Source: JAWWPY01 sp964412845 (lineage in GTDB: Bacteria > Actinomycetota > Actinomycetes > Streptosporangiales > Streptosporangiaceae). From it: DNA of 61,497 bases. The stretch lies in NCBI GenBank assembly GCA_964412845.1, contig CAYPQM010000012.1, positions 1 to 61,497 on the forward strand, given 5' to 3'. Below, one piece after another: positions 50,569 to 58,580 of the stretch (position 1 is its first letter; each line of letters starts with the position of its first letter). Both the position numbers and the translations under genes were made by a program. Below the pieces are notes generated by a model. The model worked only from the letters and a program-made list of their open reading frames with translations, was not told where the DNA came from and did not search any database.

Positions 50569-51576
50569 ATGCGAACAGGCAGCAGCCAGGCCGACGATCC
50601 GGCGGCAGTCGGCCAGAACGCGGAGGCGGCTATCAGCTCCCCGTTCGCTACCACGCGGTTGGTTGCCTGGCACAGCGATCTCCTAGCATGGCTCGACCGG
50701 CTCGGCTGGCTCCGAACTCTGAGCGACCGGCTGACCGCCGTGCTGGGGCCAGTCCGCGAACGGCACCAGGACAATCTGGTCCTGGAGCTGCTGCATGGCG
50801 GCCGGTGGGTCGGCCACTCTTTGCACCCAGCACTTAGCGACCTGCCCATCGGGCTGTGGACTGGCGTCATGGTGCTGGACGCTACGGACCGCGGCCAGCC
50901 TCCCCGGCGCGGACTCGATGCCGCAGGCATGCTCAGCGCGGCTGGCATCCTCGCCGCGGGTGCTACCGCCCTGACCGGTCTGACCGACTGGACCGTCAGC
51001 GAAGATCAGGACCGCCGGGTCGGGCTCTTCCACGGCCTCCTCAACACGGTGGCCCTGGGGCTGCAAGGTGCCTCCCTAGGCACCCGGATGGCCGGCCACC
51101 GCAGCACGGCGCGCGCTCTGGGCGCGGCCAGCCTCACGGTCACAGCCGCGGCCGGTTACCTCGGCGGTCATCTCGTATTCACCAAAGGCGTGATGGTCAA
51201 CCGGGTGGCGTGGGCCACCGGGCCGCGGCGGTGGACCCGCGCGCTGCAGGAGGCCGACCTGCCGGACGACTCGCCGGCCGCCGTCGAGGCTGAGGGCCGT
51301 CAGATCATGCTGTACCGCCACCGCGGCCGCCTCTACGCCATCGACAACATCTGCAGCCACGCCGGTGGCCTGCTCAGCCGCGGCCCAGTCGCAGACCTGA
51401 CCGTGACTTGCCCGCTGCACGGGTCCCGCTTCACGCTCGCCGGCGGCTGCGTCAGCCGTGGCCCGGCCAGCCAGCCGCAACCCGTGCTACCGACCCGTAT
51501 CCGCAACGGCTGGATCGAGGTGCGCGGCAGCCAGCCGGCACCCCGGCGGCCCGCACAGGGAAGGACACAGCCATGA
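50569..51576 (+). CDS. DUF2231-Rieske fusion protein
   Basis: 335-residue protein. The first two thirds (about 80-220) is a DUF2231-type membrane domain with about four helices, starting HSLHPALSDLPIGLWTG. The last third is a Rieske [2Fe-2S] domain with CSHAGG and CPLHGSRF supplying two Cys and two His ligands. Such fusions are thought to be membrane electron-transfer units. Its stop overlaps the start of the next Rieske gene (ATGA), so both are made together. Confidence 0.9.
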   Translation: MRTGSSQADDPAAVGQNAEAAISSPFATTRLVAWHSDLLAWLDRLGWLRTLSDRLTAVLGPVRERHQDNLVLELLHGGRWVGHSLHPALSDLPIGLWTGVMVLDATDRGQPPRRGLDAAGMLSAAGILAAGATALTGLTDWTVSEDQDRRVGLFHGLLNTVALGLQGASLGTRMAGHRSTARALGAASLTVTAAAGYLGGHLVFTKGVMVNRVAWATGPRRWTRALQEADLPDDSPAAVEAEGRQIMLYRHRGRLYAIDNICSHAGGLLSRGPVADLTVTCPLHGSRFTLAGGCVSRGPASQPQPVLPTRIRNGWIEVRGSQPAPRRPAQGRTQP

Positions 51577-51947
51577 CGTTCGTAGTGGTTGCGAACCTCG
51601 ACGACCTAGAGGTCGGCGACACCATGCTCGTTGAGGAGCTGCGCGAACCGATCTGCCTCATCCGACTCGATGATGACGACGTCAGAGCGATCCACAACAC
51701 CTGCACCCACCAGCAGCAACCCCTTCACGAGGGCACCCTCCAGGACGATGACACGCTGGTCTGCGGCGCTCACGCGTCACGCTACGACCTGACCACCGGC
51801 GAGGCCGTCGGTGTGTTCGCCTGCGGCCCCATCCCGGTTTACGCATGCCGGATTGAAGACGACGCCATTCTTGTCGACATTGACCAGCAGCTGAACGACG
51901 CCCCCATCCCTCGTCCTCCGGCACCCGGGTCGATGGGCGCGCGCTAA
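51573..51947 (+). CDS. Rieske [2Fe-2S] ferredoxin-like protein
   Basis: 124-residue soluble Rieske protein. Cluster ligands are visible as CTHQQQPL (CxH) and CGAHASRYD (CxxH). It resembles the ferredoxin subunits of dioxygenases or nitrite reductase small subunit. It starts within the previous stop codon and likely passes electrons to or from the DUF2231-Rieske protein. The acceptor is unknown. The Ala/Pro-rich tail is probably disordered. Confidence 0.9.
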   Translation: MTFVVVANLDDLEVGDTMLVEELREPICLIRLDDDDVRAIHNTCTHQQQPLHEGTLQDDDTLVCGAHASRYDLTTGEAVGVFACGPIPVYACRIEDDAILVDIDQQLNDAPIPRPPAPGSMGAR

Positions 51948-51988
51948 CGCCGGCTGGATCGTGGTCCCGATTGCGGAGGGGGTGGCGC

Positions 51989-53362
51989 ATGGGTATCCCG
52001 GCCGGGCTGACCGATCAGCAGCGCGATTGCCTGACGAGGATCCGGCAGCGCGAGGACAGTGCTTTCCGGGCGCGCGTTCCGAAGTCGCTGGCTTTGGGGT
52101 CGAAGGCCCGGCTGAGCATGCCGAGCGGGGTGCCGATGGCATGGATGGCCGGCTTGTTCCGGACCCCGCCGCTGTGGGTCTCGCACGGCCGTGGATCGAC
52201 GTTCACGGACGTTGATGGCCACCGCTACCTCGACTTCAACATCTGCGACATGTCGGCGGCGCTCGGCTATGCGCATCCTCGCCTGGCCCAGGTGATCGGT
52301 GAGCAAGCCGCGCGCGGCGTGCAGCTGTTCCTGCCGGCCGAGTCTGCGCTGGCGGTGTGCGAGCAGCTGAGGCTGCGGTTCGGGCTCCCGAAGTGGCAAT
52401 TCACGCTCTCAGCGTCCAGCGCCAACGCCGAGGCGCTCCGGATCGCCCGGGTGGCCACCGGCCGCCAGGGTTTCTTGCTGTTCGGCGGCAAGTATCACGG
52501 GCACCTCGATGAGACGCTGTGGACCGCCCATGGCACTGGCCTGGTGCCCGAGTCGCTGGGGGTGGGCGCGGTCGCACCCCCTGACCTCGCCGTGGTCGAT
52601 TTCAACGACCTCGATGCGGTGGAACGGGTGCTGAGGCTGGGACAGACGGCAGCTGTCCTGACCGAGGGAGTGCTGACCAACTGCGGCACCGTGCTGCCCG
52701 ATGACGGCTTCCTGCCCGGACTTCGCGACGCATGCACCAGACACGGCACGCTGCTGGTGATAGACGAGACACACACCCAGTTCGACCTCTACGGCGGCAC
52801 CGTCTCCCATTACGGCTTGTCACCCGACATGATCACTGGCGGCAAGGGCATCGCGGGCGGCATTCCCATCGGCGCCTACGGCATGACCAGCGAACTGGCC
52901 ACCCTTCTCGAGCGCAATCTCGAGGACGACGCCGGGGACACGCCGGGGATCGCCCTGGGCGGCACGCTGTTCGCCAACGCCCTGTCGCTCGCCTGCGCCG
53001 AAGTCGTCCTGACCGAGCTGATGACGCCAGCTGAGCACGAGCGGATAGCCGGGCTGGGCGGGCGGCTGGCCAACGGCATCGAGACCGCCGCACGAGAACG
53101 CGGACTCGACTGGCGCGCACACAGGTTCGGCGCCCGCACCGGCTACTGCCTGCTCCCGGAACTCCCGCACACCGCCAGCGAAGCGCACGCCAGCCTCGAC
53201 CCCCTGTTCACCGACACGCGGCGGGTGTTCTTCGCCAACCGCGGGGTATGGGACGCCATCTCCACCTCCGGGCCACATGCCGGCTTCGCCCACCAGGCCG
53301 CCGACGTCGACGCCTACCTGGGAATCCTCGACGACTTCCTCAATGAGATGTGCTCACGCTAA
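51989..53362 (+). CDS. Class III aminotransferase (glutamate-1-semialdehyde aminomutase-like)
   Basis: 457-residue PLP enzyme of the class III aminotransferase fold. DGHRYLDFNICDMSAALGY is the early family signature, SASSANAEALRIAR binds the phosphate, VIDETHTQFD has the Asp that holds the pyridine N, and the PLP lysine is in ITGGKGIAGGIPIG. It resembles HemL and aspartate-aminotransferase-family proteins but is not hemL by context. The ATG at 51989 has GGAGGGGG 6 nt upstream. It lies 41 nt after the Rieske gene and may share its operon. Confidence 0.88.
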   Translation: MGIPAGLTDQQRDCLTRIRQREDSAFRARVPKSLALGSKARLSMPSGVPMAWMAGLFRTPPLWVSHGRGSTFTDVDGHRYLDFNICDMSAALGYAHPRLAQVIGEQAARGVQLFLPAESALAVCEQLRLRFGLPKWQFTLSASSANAEALRIARVATGRQGFLLFGGKYHGHLDETLWTAHGTGLVPESLGVGAVAPPDLAVVDFNDLDAVERVLRLGQTAAVLTEGVLTNCGTVLPDDGFLPGLRDACTRHGTLLVIDETHTQFDLYGGTVSHYGLSPDMITGGKGIAGGIPIGAYGMTSELATLLERNLEDDAGDTPGIALGGTLFANALSLACAEVVLTELMTPAEHERIAGLGGRLANGIETAARERGLDWRAHRFGARTGYCLLPELPHTASEAHASLDPLFTDTRRVFFANRGVWDAISTSGPHAGFAHQAADVDAYLGILDDFLNEMCSR

Positions 53363-53644
53363 GTGCTGGCAGCCAACCATGCCCATCGTCCTGCGCCCAG
53401 GCCAGCTGCCCGCAGCGCACTGGCCAGCGAACCCTCACGGGGCTGCCCAGAACAGGAGCACGCACGCGCTGAACGCGGCAGAAGCGGCGTTTGGCAGGGC
53501 AGCCTGTCGTACATGACTATGCCGTTTACCGGCTGCGTCCGCGTTGTGACGGAGACGAGCCCGTATCCGCTGCCGCGGACGCCCCTTGGGCCTGGCCGGC
53601 CCATGGGTGCCTCCTGTTTGCTCTCTGCCGATGATCCGGGTTCT

Positions 53645-54226
53645 CTACGCGGACTCGGGGTTGACGAGTTTGGTCACGACCCAGCGATGCTTGCCGATCT
53701 TCCGGTTCCGGGTGAACCCCAGCTTCTCGTAGGTCGACAGCGCCCCGTTGTACAGGAACCCGGCGGGCACGGAGCCGGCGTTCTCGGGATATCCCTCCAC
53801 AGTTCCCCCGCCGAGGGCGGCGATCAGGTCCAGCGCGCCGGCCAGCGCGGCGGCAGCCACGCCCTGACGCCGGTGTCCCCGGCCGACGTAACAGCACGCG
53901 ATCCGCCAGTCCGGCAGGGCCGTCTGACCTTTCTCGTAGGCGGCGCGGCTCTTGATCCGCGGCAGTTCCCCGGGCGTGCCGAACTGGCACCAGCCCAGGC
54001 AGTCGCCGCCGTGGAAGACGAGCGCCGCGCGTGCCGTCCCCGCCCGCACGCGGGCCAGCTTGCGGTCACGGTTCAGCTCCGCCGTGGTGTCCTTGCCGAC
54101 GCCCTCGGGATGGAATCCCATGCACCAGCAGCCGCCGAAGATGCCGTTGTTGCGCTCCACCAACGCGGCGAACGCCGGCCACGTCGACTCGTCGAGAGGC
54201 CGGACGCTATAGATGGACGCTCCCAT
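53645..54226 (-). CDS. GNAT-family acetyltransferase
   Basis: 193-residue GNAT. The acetyl-CoA loop is RGHRRQGVAAAALA (Q/RxxGxG/A-type), with the later segment YNGALSTYEKLGFTR typical of motif B. An unusual Cys-rich part, FGGCWCMGF, occurs early; this is seen in one GNAT subgroup that also has a Trp-Cys-Gln-Phe segment (GWCQFG). The substrate is unknown. ATG 54226 lies 7 nt from TACGTT on the minus strand (54234-54239), so the mRNA is likely leaderless. Confidence 0.85.
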   Translation of the reverse strand: MGASIYSVRPLDESTWPAFAALVERNNGIFGGCWCMGFHPEGVGKDTTAELNRDRKLARVRAGTARAALVFHGGDCLGWCQFGTPGELPRIKSRAAYEKGQTALPDWRIACCYVGRGHRRQGVAAAALAGALDLIAALGGGTVEGYPENAGSVPAGFLYNGALSTYEKLGFTRNRKIGKHRWVVTKLVNPESA

Positions 54227-54383
54227 GAGATCAAACGTAGCGCCCCTGACCAAGGTCATCGATCCAGGGCCAGGGCGACGCCGGTTCCAGCACCCCGCGG
54301 CAATAGCGACGGACATTCAACCCACCCAGACTCTTGGAATTGGCCGTCGAGGCGACTGGCCGGCGGCTAGCAAGGAGGACACG

Positions 54384-54512
54384 GTGGGCTTGGTGCTGAT
54401 CCTCGTGGGGCTGCTCGTCCTATATGGGGTGATCCGCTGTCGTCGTGTGGCTAATCGGGCGCATTGCGGCCTGTCTGCGCGACGAACCGCTCGATGGCGC
54501 GGGGGGTGGTGA
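54384..54512 (+). CDS. Putative 42-residue membrane peptide
   Basis: Short frame starting at GTG 54384 with an excellent AGGAGG site 5 nt upstream. The first 19 residues form a hydrophobic helix (LVLILVGLLVLYGVI) followed by a basic stretch (RCRRVANRAH). The 3' part overlaps the convergent kinase gene by about 60 nt, which weakens the case. It could be a small DUF3309-like membrane protein or a spurious frame. Confidence 0.35.
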   Translation: MGLVLILVGLLVLYGVIRCRRVANRAHCGLSARRTARWRGGW

Positions 54513-54927
54513 GGACGTGGAGGCCGGCGCGGTCGGCATGAGTGGCGATCGCCTGGCGGATCAGTGGGCGGCTGTGGCGACGGTAATTCCATAGCCAGCG
54601 CCAGAAGTCAGCGCGCTCCCGCGATCGCCGGATCGCCCGCCAGGCACATCGCCAGCGCGGGAAGTCCAGGAACACGATGGTGTCCGCCGCCTGCAGCCGG
54701 ACGCCGATGACGTCGTAGGGCCCGAGGTCCCCGTCCATGATCCATTTCTCGGGCCGGACGAGCGCGCGCTGGATATCGGCCCACTGAGCCGGAGGAGTCG
54801 CGGCCAGCCCAGGGCGCCAGAATCGCTTGTCCAGTTCGATGACCGGCAGCCCGGTGATATCACCCAGCCGGGACGCCAGAACCGACTTACCCGCCGCGCC
54901 GGGACCCAGGATCACCACCCGCCTCAC
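54451..54927 (-). CDS. P-loop kinase-like protein (topology-modulation/FlaR type)
   Basis: 158-residue P-loop NTPase. Walker A GPGAAGKS is at 8-15, LDKRFWRPG and IMDGDLG follow, and FLDFPRWRCAWRAIRRSRER supplies the lid-type arginines. It belongs to the adenylate-kinase-like group often labelled DNA topology modulation protein FlaR; a phosphoryl-transfer role on a small substrate is more likely. The start is GTG 54927, probably leaderless. Confidence 0.85.
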   Translation of the reverse strand: MRRVVILGPGAAGKSVLASRLGDITGLPVIELDKRFWRPGLAATPPAQWADIQRALVRPEKWIMDGDLGPYDVIGVRLQAADTIVFLDFPRWRCAWRAIRRSRERADFWRWLWNYRRHSRPLIRQAIATHADRAGLHVLTTPRAIERFVAQTGRNAPD

Positions 54928-55023
54928 ACCGGCAATAGTGCCAGCGCGGCGATTTCAGTCATCACCTCCCCCATCTGACAAGTCCCCGACCACACTTCAG
55001 TTGCCGCAGCGGGAGCGGTCGCG

Positions 55024-55112
55024 GCTACCTCCGCTGCTACCGGGACCGCCAGCGGCTGTCCGATATCCAGGCCGCGATCGATGCGATCCGCTCCCACTTG
55101 CAGCGCGGCGCA
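55024..55112 (+). pseudogene. Possible hepT (DUF86) N-terminal relic
   Basis: In one plus frame this reads RDRQRLSDIQAAIDAIRSHL and then QRGA, which resembles the first helix of HepT toxins of MNT/HepT systems (RLxDIxxAxDAIxxHLxRG). It stops being HepT-like right where the DHFR relic starts. No start codon or mntA is seen. Confidence 0.35.
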
Positions 55113-55349
55113 GCTCGTCGACCAGCCCGGCCTTGATGGCCTGCCCGGGCCAGGTCCGCACCCCCCACTGTCATGTCATGCTCGGTGGCGGACTTCAGTT
55201 GCCGGACCATGCCGCGATCGAAGTTCCGTTCGATCCGTGTCCTGGCGCCCGGCACCGTGTGGGCAGTCTCCCAGTAGAGCATCGTCTCGTACATGCGGCG
55301 CCCGTACAGGTAGGTGCCGACCGGCCGCTCGAGGCCGTTGACGAAACGG
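55108..55349 (-). pseudogene. Decayed dihydrofolate-reductase-family (RibD C-terminal-like) gene
   Basis: Minus-strand pieces match the family: RFVNGLERPVGTYLYGRR continuing into MYETMLYWETAHTVPG, then ARTRIERNFD, VRQLKSATEHDMTVGG and, after a frame change, QAIKAGLVDELR. About 25 residues expected between ETAHTVPG and ARTRIER are missing, and a frameshift follows ADLAR near 55146. The N-terminal third and the C-terminal part are absent. It is not a functional gene. Confidence 0.7.
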
Positions 55350-55413
55350 AGAGCTCTTCGTCGGGTGCGCGGCCGGCGTAGGTCTTAACGAGGGGAGCGG
55401 GCGGTCGGCACTC

Positions 55414-56121
55414 TTACCAGGGGAGGGGGCCTTCGGCGCCGACGTAGCTTCCGGTTGGCCCGTCCGGGCCGGCCTGCGCCATGCGGACGATGATCTCGGC
55501 ACCCTCCTCGACGGTCTGCGTACCCATGTTCCCGTTCAGGTCCGTCGCGGTGTAGCCGGGCTCCACCGCGTTGATCCGCATGTCAGGGAACGCCTTCGCA
55601 TACTGCACGGTGATCATGTTGACCGCGGCCTTCGACGCCGGATAGGCAACCCCCGGGTAGGCATACGCCGGGGTGCCGGGAGTGGTGAGGCGGGTCATCG
55701 AGGCCAGGCCGCTGCTGACGTTGACCACGACCGGGGCGGCGGACCGCCGCAGCAGCGGCAGGAACGCGTGAGTGACACGCACCACGCCGAAGACGTTCGT
55801 CTCGAACAGCGACCGCATCAGGCCGGCGGTGATCTCCGCGGCGCCGGGCACCACGTTCCCTTCGGTGCGCATTTCGATGCCGGCGTTGTTGACCAGCACG
55901 TCCAGCCCGCCGTCGGCTTCGATGGTCTTGGCCGCCGCAGCGACGGACGCGTCGTCGGTGACGTCGATGAGGACCATTCGCGCGCCCAGTCGCCCGGCGG
56001 CCCGGTGGCCACGTTCGGCGTCCCTGCTGCCGACGTAGACAGTGTGGCCCGCGGCGATGAGCCGACGGGCGGTCTCGAAGCCGAGGCCCTTGTTCGCTCC
56101 GGTGATCAGTGTTGTCGTCAT
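55414..56121 (-). CDS. Short-chain dehydrogenase/reductase under MerR control
   Basis: 235-residue SDR with TGANKGLGFE for NAD(P) binding, NNAGI, NVSSGL and the catalytic YPASK. The YVGSRDAERG segment resembles the SDR at 31448. The ATG is 6 nt downstream of TAGCCT; its promoter (56128-56158) has a 19-bp spacer with a palindrome, and a MerR gene is transcribed divergently 23 bp away. So it is very likely the target of that regulator. The substrate, probably a reactive carbonyl, is unknown. Confidence 0.92.
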   Translation of the reverse strand: MTTTLITGANKGLGFETARRLIAAGHTVYVGSRDAERGHRAAGRLGARMVLIDVTDDASVAAAAKTIEADGGLDVLVNNAGIEMRTEGNVVPGAAEITAGLMRSLFETNVFGVVRVTHAFLPLLRRSAAPVVVNVSSGLASMTRLTTPGTPAYAYPGVAYPASKAAVNMITVQYAKAFPDMRINAVEPGYTATDLNGNMGTQTVEEGAEIIVRMAQAGPDGPTGSYVGAEGPLPW

Positions 56122-56127
56122 GCCTCG

Positions 56128-56158
56128 AGGCTAGAATTTAGAGCATGCTCGAAGTCAA
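56128..56158 (-). promoter_or_regulatory. MerR-type promoter of the SDR gene, overlapping the divergent merR start
   Basis: On the minus strand, -35 TTGACT (56153-56158) and -10 TAGCCT (56128-56133) are separated by 19 bp. The palindrome GAGCATGCTC (56141-56150) lies in that spacer and contains the merR ATG. In the plus direction TAGAAT (56132-56137) is the -10 for the leaderless merR mRNA. The two promoters overlap, so MerR binding can control both. Confidence 0.7.
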
Positions 56159-56609
56159 GCCGAAGCCAGTATCCGGGCCCGCCCGCTCCGGCCCCCAACT
56201 GGGCATGAGTATCGCCGAGGCCGCCCGCCGCACCGGGGTCAGCGCGCACACCCTGCGCTACTACGAACGCGCCGGCCTGGTCGTCACCGCCGTCGACCGC
56301 ACGGCCGGCGGCCGGCGGCGCTACCAGCAGCAAGACCTGTACTGGATCACCGTCTGCACTAAGCTGCGGGCCACCGGCATGCCCATCAAGACCATCCGGC
56401 GCTACGCCCAGCTCGTATCCGCCGGCCCCGGCAGCGAGCAGGAACGACTTGCCCTCATGGAAGCCCACCGCGCCGAGGTGACCGCCAGGCTCGCTGAAGT
56501 ACAAGAAAACCTCAAGCTCATCGACCACAAGATCAACGTTTACCGAGGCCGGCTCGCCGCCGGCGACGCCGACCAGCTATGGGCGCCCGACCGCCTGGCG
56601 ATCAGTTGA
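56145..56609 (+). CDS. MerR-family regulator
   Basis: 154-residue MerR protein. SIAEAARRTGVSAHTLRYYERAGL is the first HTH, GGRRRYQQQDLYWI the second, and a C-terminal coiled coil (about 100-140) makes the dimer. There are no metal-binding Cys pairs, so the signal is probably a small organic electrophile or drug. The ATG at 56145 is 7 nt after TAGAAT, a leaderless start inside the operator palindrome. The 3' end overlaps the AhpD-like gene by 8 nt. Confidence 0.9.
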   Translation: MLEVKPKPVSGPARSGPQLGMSIAEAARRTGVSAHTLRYYERAGLVVTAVDRTAGGRRRYQQQDLYWITVCTKLRATGMPIKTIRRYAQLVSAGPGSEQERLALMEAHRAEVTARLAEVQENLKLIDHKINVYRGRLAAGDADQLWAPDRLAIS

Positions 56610-57087
56610 ACGTGGCGGCGAACATGCCGGGTTTGTAGGAGCCTCCCTGCTGGTGCACGATCACGGCGAGCCGGTTGGCCGCGTTGATCAGGGCGACCAG
56701 GGAGACCAGCGCGGCGATCTGGTCGTCGTCGTAGTGCTTGCGGACCTGGGCCCAGGTCTCGTCGGACACGCCCTGGCAGGCGTCGGCGAGCCGGGTGCCC
56801 TCTTCGGCAAGCGCCAGCGCGGCCCGCTCGGCCTCGGTGAACACGGTGGACTCGCGCCAGGCGGCGACCAGGTTGAGCCGCACCGCGGTTTCACCGGCGG
56901 CTGCGGCCTCCTTGGTGTGCATGTCGATGCACCAGCCGCAGCCGTTGATCTGGCTGGCGCGCAGCGACACCAGCTCCTGCGTGGACTGCGGCAGCGGCGA
57001 CTGCGCGATCACCAGGCTGGCGTTGGCGAACCGCTTGGCGAACTTGACGGCGATCTCGTTGCCGAACATGTTGAACCGGGCGTCCAT
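56602..57087 (-). CDS. AhpD/carboxymuconolactone decarboxylase-family protein
   Basis: 161-residue helical protein with the AhpD motif NGCGWCIDMH (CxxCxxxH), typical of alkylhydroperoxidase-like members. It starts MDARFNMFGN, as in the subgroup linked to ECF41 sigma factors. It may reduce peroxides through the CxxC pair. ATG 57087 is chosen; the frame continues to 57153. A TGTCACA box on the minus strand (57177-57183) upstream suggests control by the adjacent sigma factor. Confidence 0.9.
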   Translation of the reverse strand: MDARFNMFGNEIAVKFAKRFANASLVIAQSPLPQSTQELVSLRASQINGCGWCIDMHTKEAAAAGETAVRLNLVAAWRESTVFTEAERAALALAEEGTRLADACQGVSDETWAQVRKHYDDDQIAALVSLVALINAANRLAVIVHQQGGSYKPGMFAATFN

Positions 57088-57176
57088 GACCTCGTCCTCA
57101 CTCGGGGAGTTCCGTGCCGCGCGGATCCATCCGCGCGGCATCCGTACGAACAAGGAGATGCCGGCGACCCGGTCCT

Positions 57177-57183
57177 TGTGACA
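57177..57183 (-). promoter_or_regulatory. ECF41-like -35 element upstream of the AhpD-like gene
   Basis: TGTCACA on the minus strand; 16 nt downstream is CATC, close to the CGTC -10 of ECF41 promoters. A second TGTCACA on the same strand (57192-57198) has no such partner. Confidence 0.45.
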
Positions 57184-57217
57184 GCGCGGCTTGTGACATG
57201 CGCCGCTGATCGGGGAC

Positions 57218-57243
57218 TGTCACAAAACGGCTGGGCCGGCGTC
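57218..57243 (+). promoter_or_regulatory. ECF41 autoregulatory promoter
   Basis: TGTCACA (57218-57224), 15 nt, then CGTC (57240-57243), matching the known ECF41 promoter pattern. It lies 43 nt before the sigma factor ATG, so the sigma factor should drive its own gene. Confidence 0.75.
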
Positions 57244-57285
57244 TTGTATATGGCACGGCCGGGAACGAGCAGGCAGGAGCCAGCT

Positions 57286-58224
57286 ATGAGCGAGCGCAGC
57301 AAGCGAGCAATGGGCACACCCGCGCCGCTCGCTGATGGCGACCGCCCGGACCCCGCCACCGAAGCGTTCCTCGCCCACCGCAACCTGCTGTTCACCGTCG
57401 CCTACGAGATGCTCGGCTCGGCCGCCGACGCGGAGGACGTCCTGCAGGAGACCTGGCTGCGGTGGGCGGGCGTCGATCTCGGCACGGTGCGGGATCAGCG
57501 TGCCTACCTGGTCCGGATCACCACCCGCCAGGCACTGGGCCGGCTGCGTACGCTCCGCCGCCGCAAGGAGTCCTACGTCGGCCCCTGGCTGCCCGAGCCG
57601 CTGCTCACCGCGCCCGACGTGGCCGAGGACGTCGAGCTGGCCGACAGCGTCTCGATGGCGATGCTGCTGGTGCTGGAGACGCTCGCGCCGACCGAGCGGG
57701 CGGTGTTCGTGCTGCGGGAGGTGTTTGACCTGGAGTATGACGAGATCGCCGAAGCCGTCGGCAAGAGCCCGGCCGCGGTCCGCCAGATCGCCCACCGGGC
57801 ACGGGCACACGTCGCGGCGCGCCGGCCGCGCGGGGTCGTTTCGCCGGCCGAGACCCGCGGCGCGCTCGAGGCGTTCCAGCGGGCGGCCGAAACGGGCGAT
57901 CTGCAGAGCCTGCTCGACATCCTCGCGCCGGATGTCGTCCTCCTGGGTGACGGTGGCGGAGTCAAGCAGGCCGTCCTGCGGCCCATCGTGGGAGCCGGCA
58001 AGGTGGCCCGCCTGCTGGCCACCGGCCTGCGCAGGATCACCGCCCCAGCGTCGCTGCAGCCGGCACAGGTCAATGGCTACCCGGCGCTGATCCTCCGGCT
58101 CAACGGAGAGATCGACACCGTCGTGGCCGTGCGCATCGACGACGGCCTCATCACCGGGCTCTACGCCATGCGCAACCCCGAGAAGCTGTCGCACATGCAG
58201 CGCGAGACCACCCTGCGCCGCTGA
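57286..58224 (+). CDS. sigJ: ECF41-type RNA polymerase sigma factor (SigJ-like)
   Basis: 312-residue sigma factor. Region 2 includes YEMLGSAADAEDVLQETWLRW for -10 recognition; region 4 (about 125-175) includes LAPTERAVFVLREVF for -35 recognition. A C-terminal SnoaL-like extension of about 110 residues (from about 200) is the mark of ECF41; it replaces an anti-sigma factor and modulates activity. The ATG at 57286 has GGAG 7 nt upstream. The frame is open far upstream but overlaps the AhpD-like gene. The neighbour is an AhpD/CMD gene, the known partner class of ECF41. Confidence 0.94.
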   Translation: MSERSKRAMGTPAPLADGDRPDPATEAFLAHRNLLFTVAYEMLGSAADAEDVLQETWLRWAGVDLGTVRDQRAYLVRITTRQALGRLRTLRRRKESYVGPWLPEPLLTAPDVAEDVELADSVSMAMLLVLETLAPTERAVFVLREVFDLEYDEIAEAVGKSPAAVRQIAHRARAHVAARRPRGVVSPAETRGALEAFQRAAETGDLQSLLDILAPDVVLLGDGGGVKQAVLRPIVGAGKVARLLATGLRRITAPASLQPAQVNGYPALILRLNGEIDTVVAVRIDDGLITGLYAMRNPEKLSHMQRETTLRR

Positions 58225-58580
58225 GCCCGGGGCCGCTCGGAAACGGCCACACAACCGGCATCCCCGCCCGCACGCCACCGCTGGCGACGGCGTAGCAAGG
58301 TTTGTCTCACAGCGCTCACTCGACTATCCCTGAGCTGGTGCTGATGTGCTGGGCTGCACGGCGGCGAAGAGTATGACGTCAACGATGGCGACGAGCGATT
58401 GCTGGCCGCAGCCCGCGCACTCGCTTCGCGCAACCGCTAACCAGTAGTACCTTGCCGCAGTCCCACGCCTACGCTGATCCGTGCGGCCTGCTGATCCGCT
58501 TCGGGCTCACCGATGAAGGCGCATAACGGATGATCCGGCCATCCGGGTGGCTGTGCTCAGCTGCGGCGCAGCCTCCTGGC
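58225..58580. other. Intergenic region with short decayed frames, 356 bp
   Basis: No intact gene. Plus-strand pieces without start codons read HGGEEYDVNDGDERLLAAA (near 58351-58440) and HAYADPCGLLIRFGLTDEGA (near 58464-58526), each ending at a stop in different frames. They look protein-like but I cannot name a family; they may be relics of one gene. Confidence 0.35.

Larger units (their letters stand above)
54928..55413. other. Gene-relic region, 486 bp
   Basis: No intact gene is seen. It contains a decayed DHFR/RibD-type gene (minus) and a possible hepT fragment (plus), listed separately. The rest gives no recognisable protein. Confidence 0.6.

Noticed and set aside
53363..54370. 335-codon plus-strand frame
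   Set aside because: Antisense to the GNAT gene in its second half and featureless in the first half.
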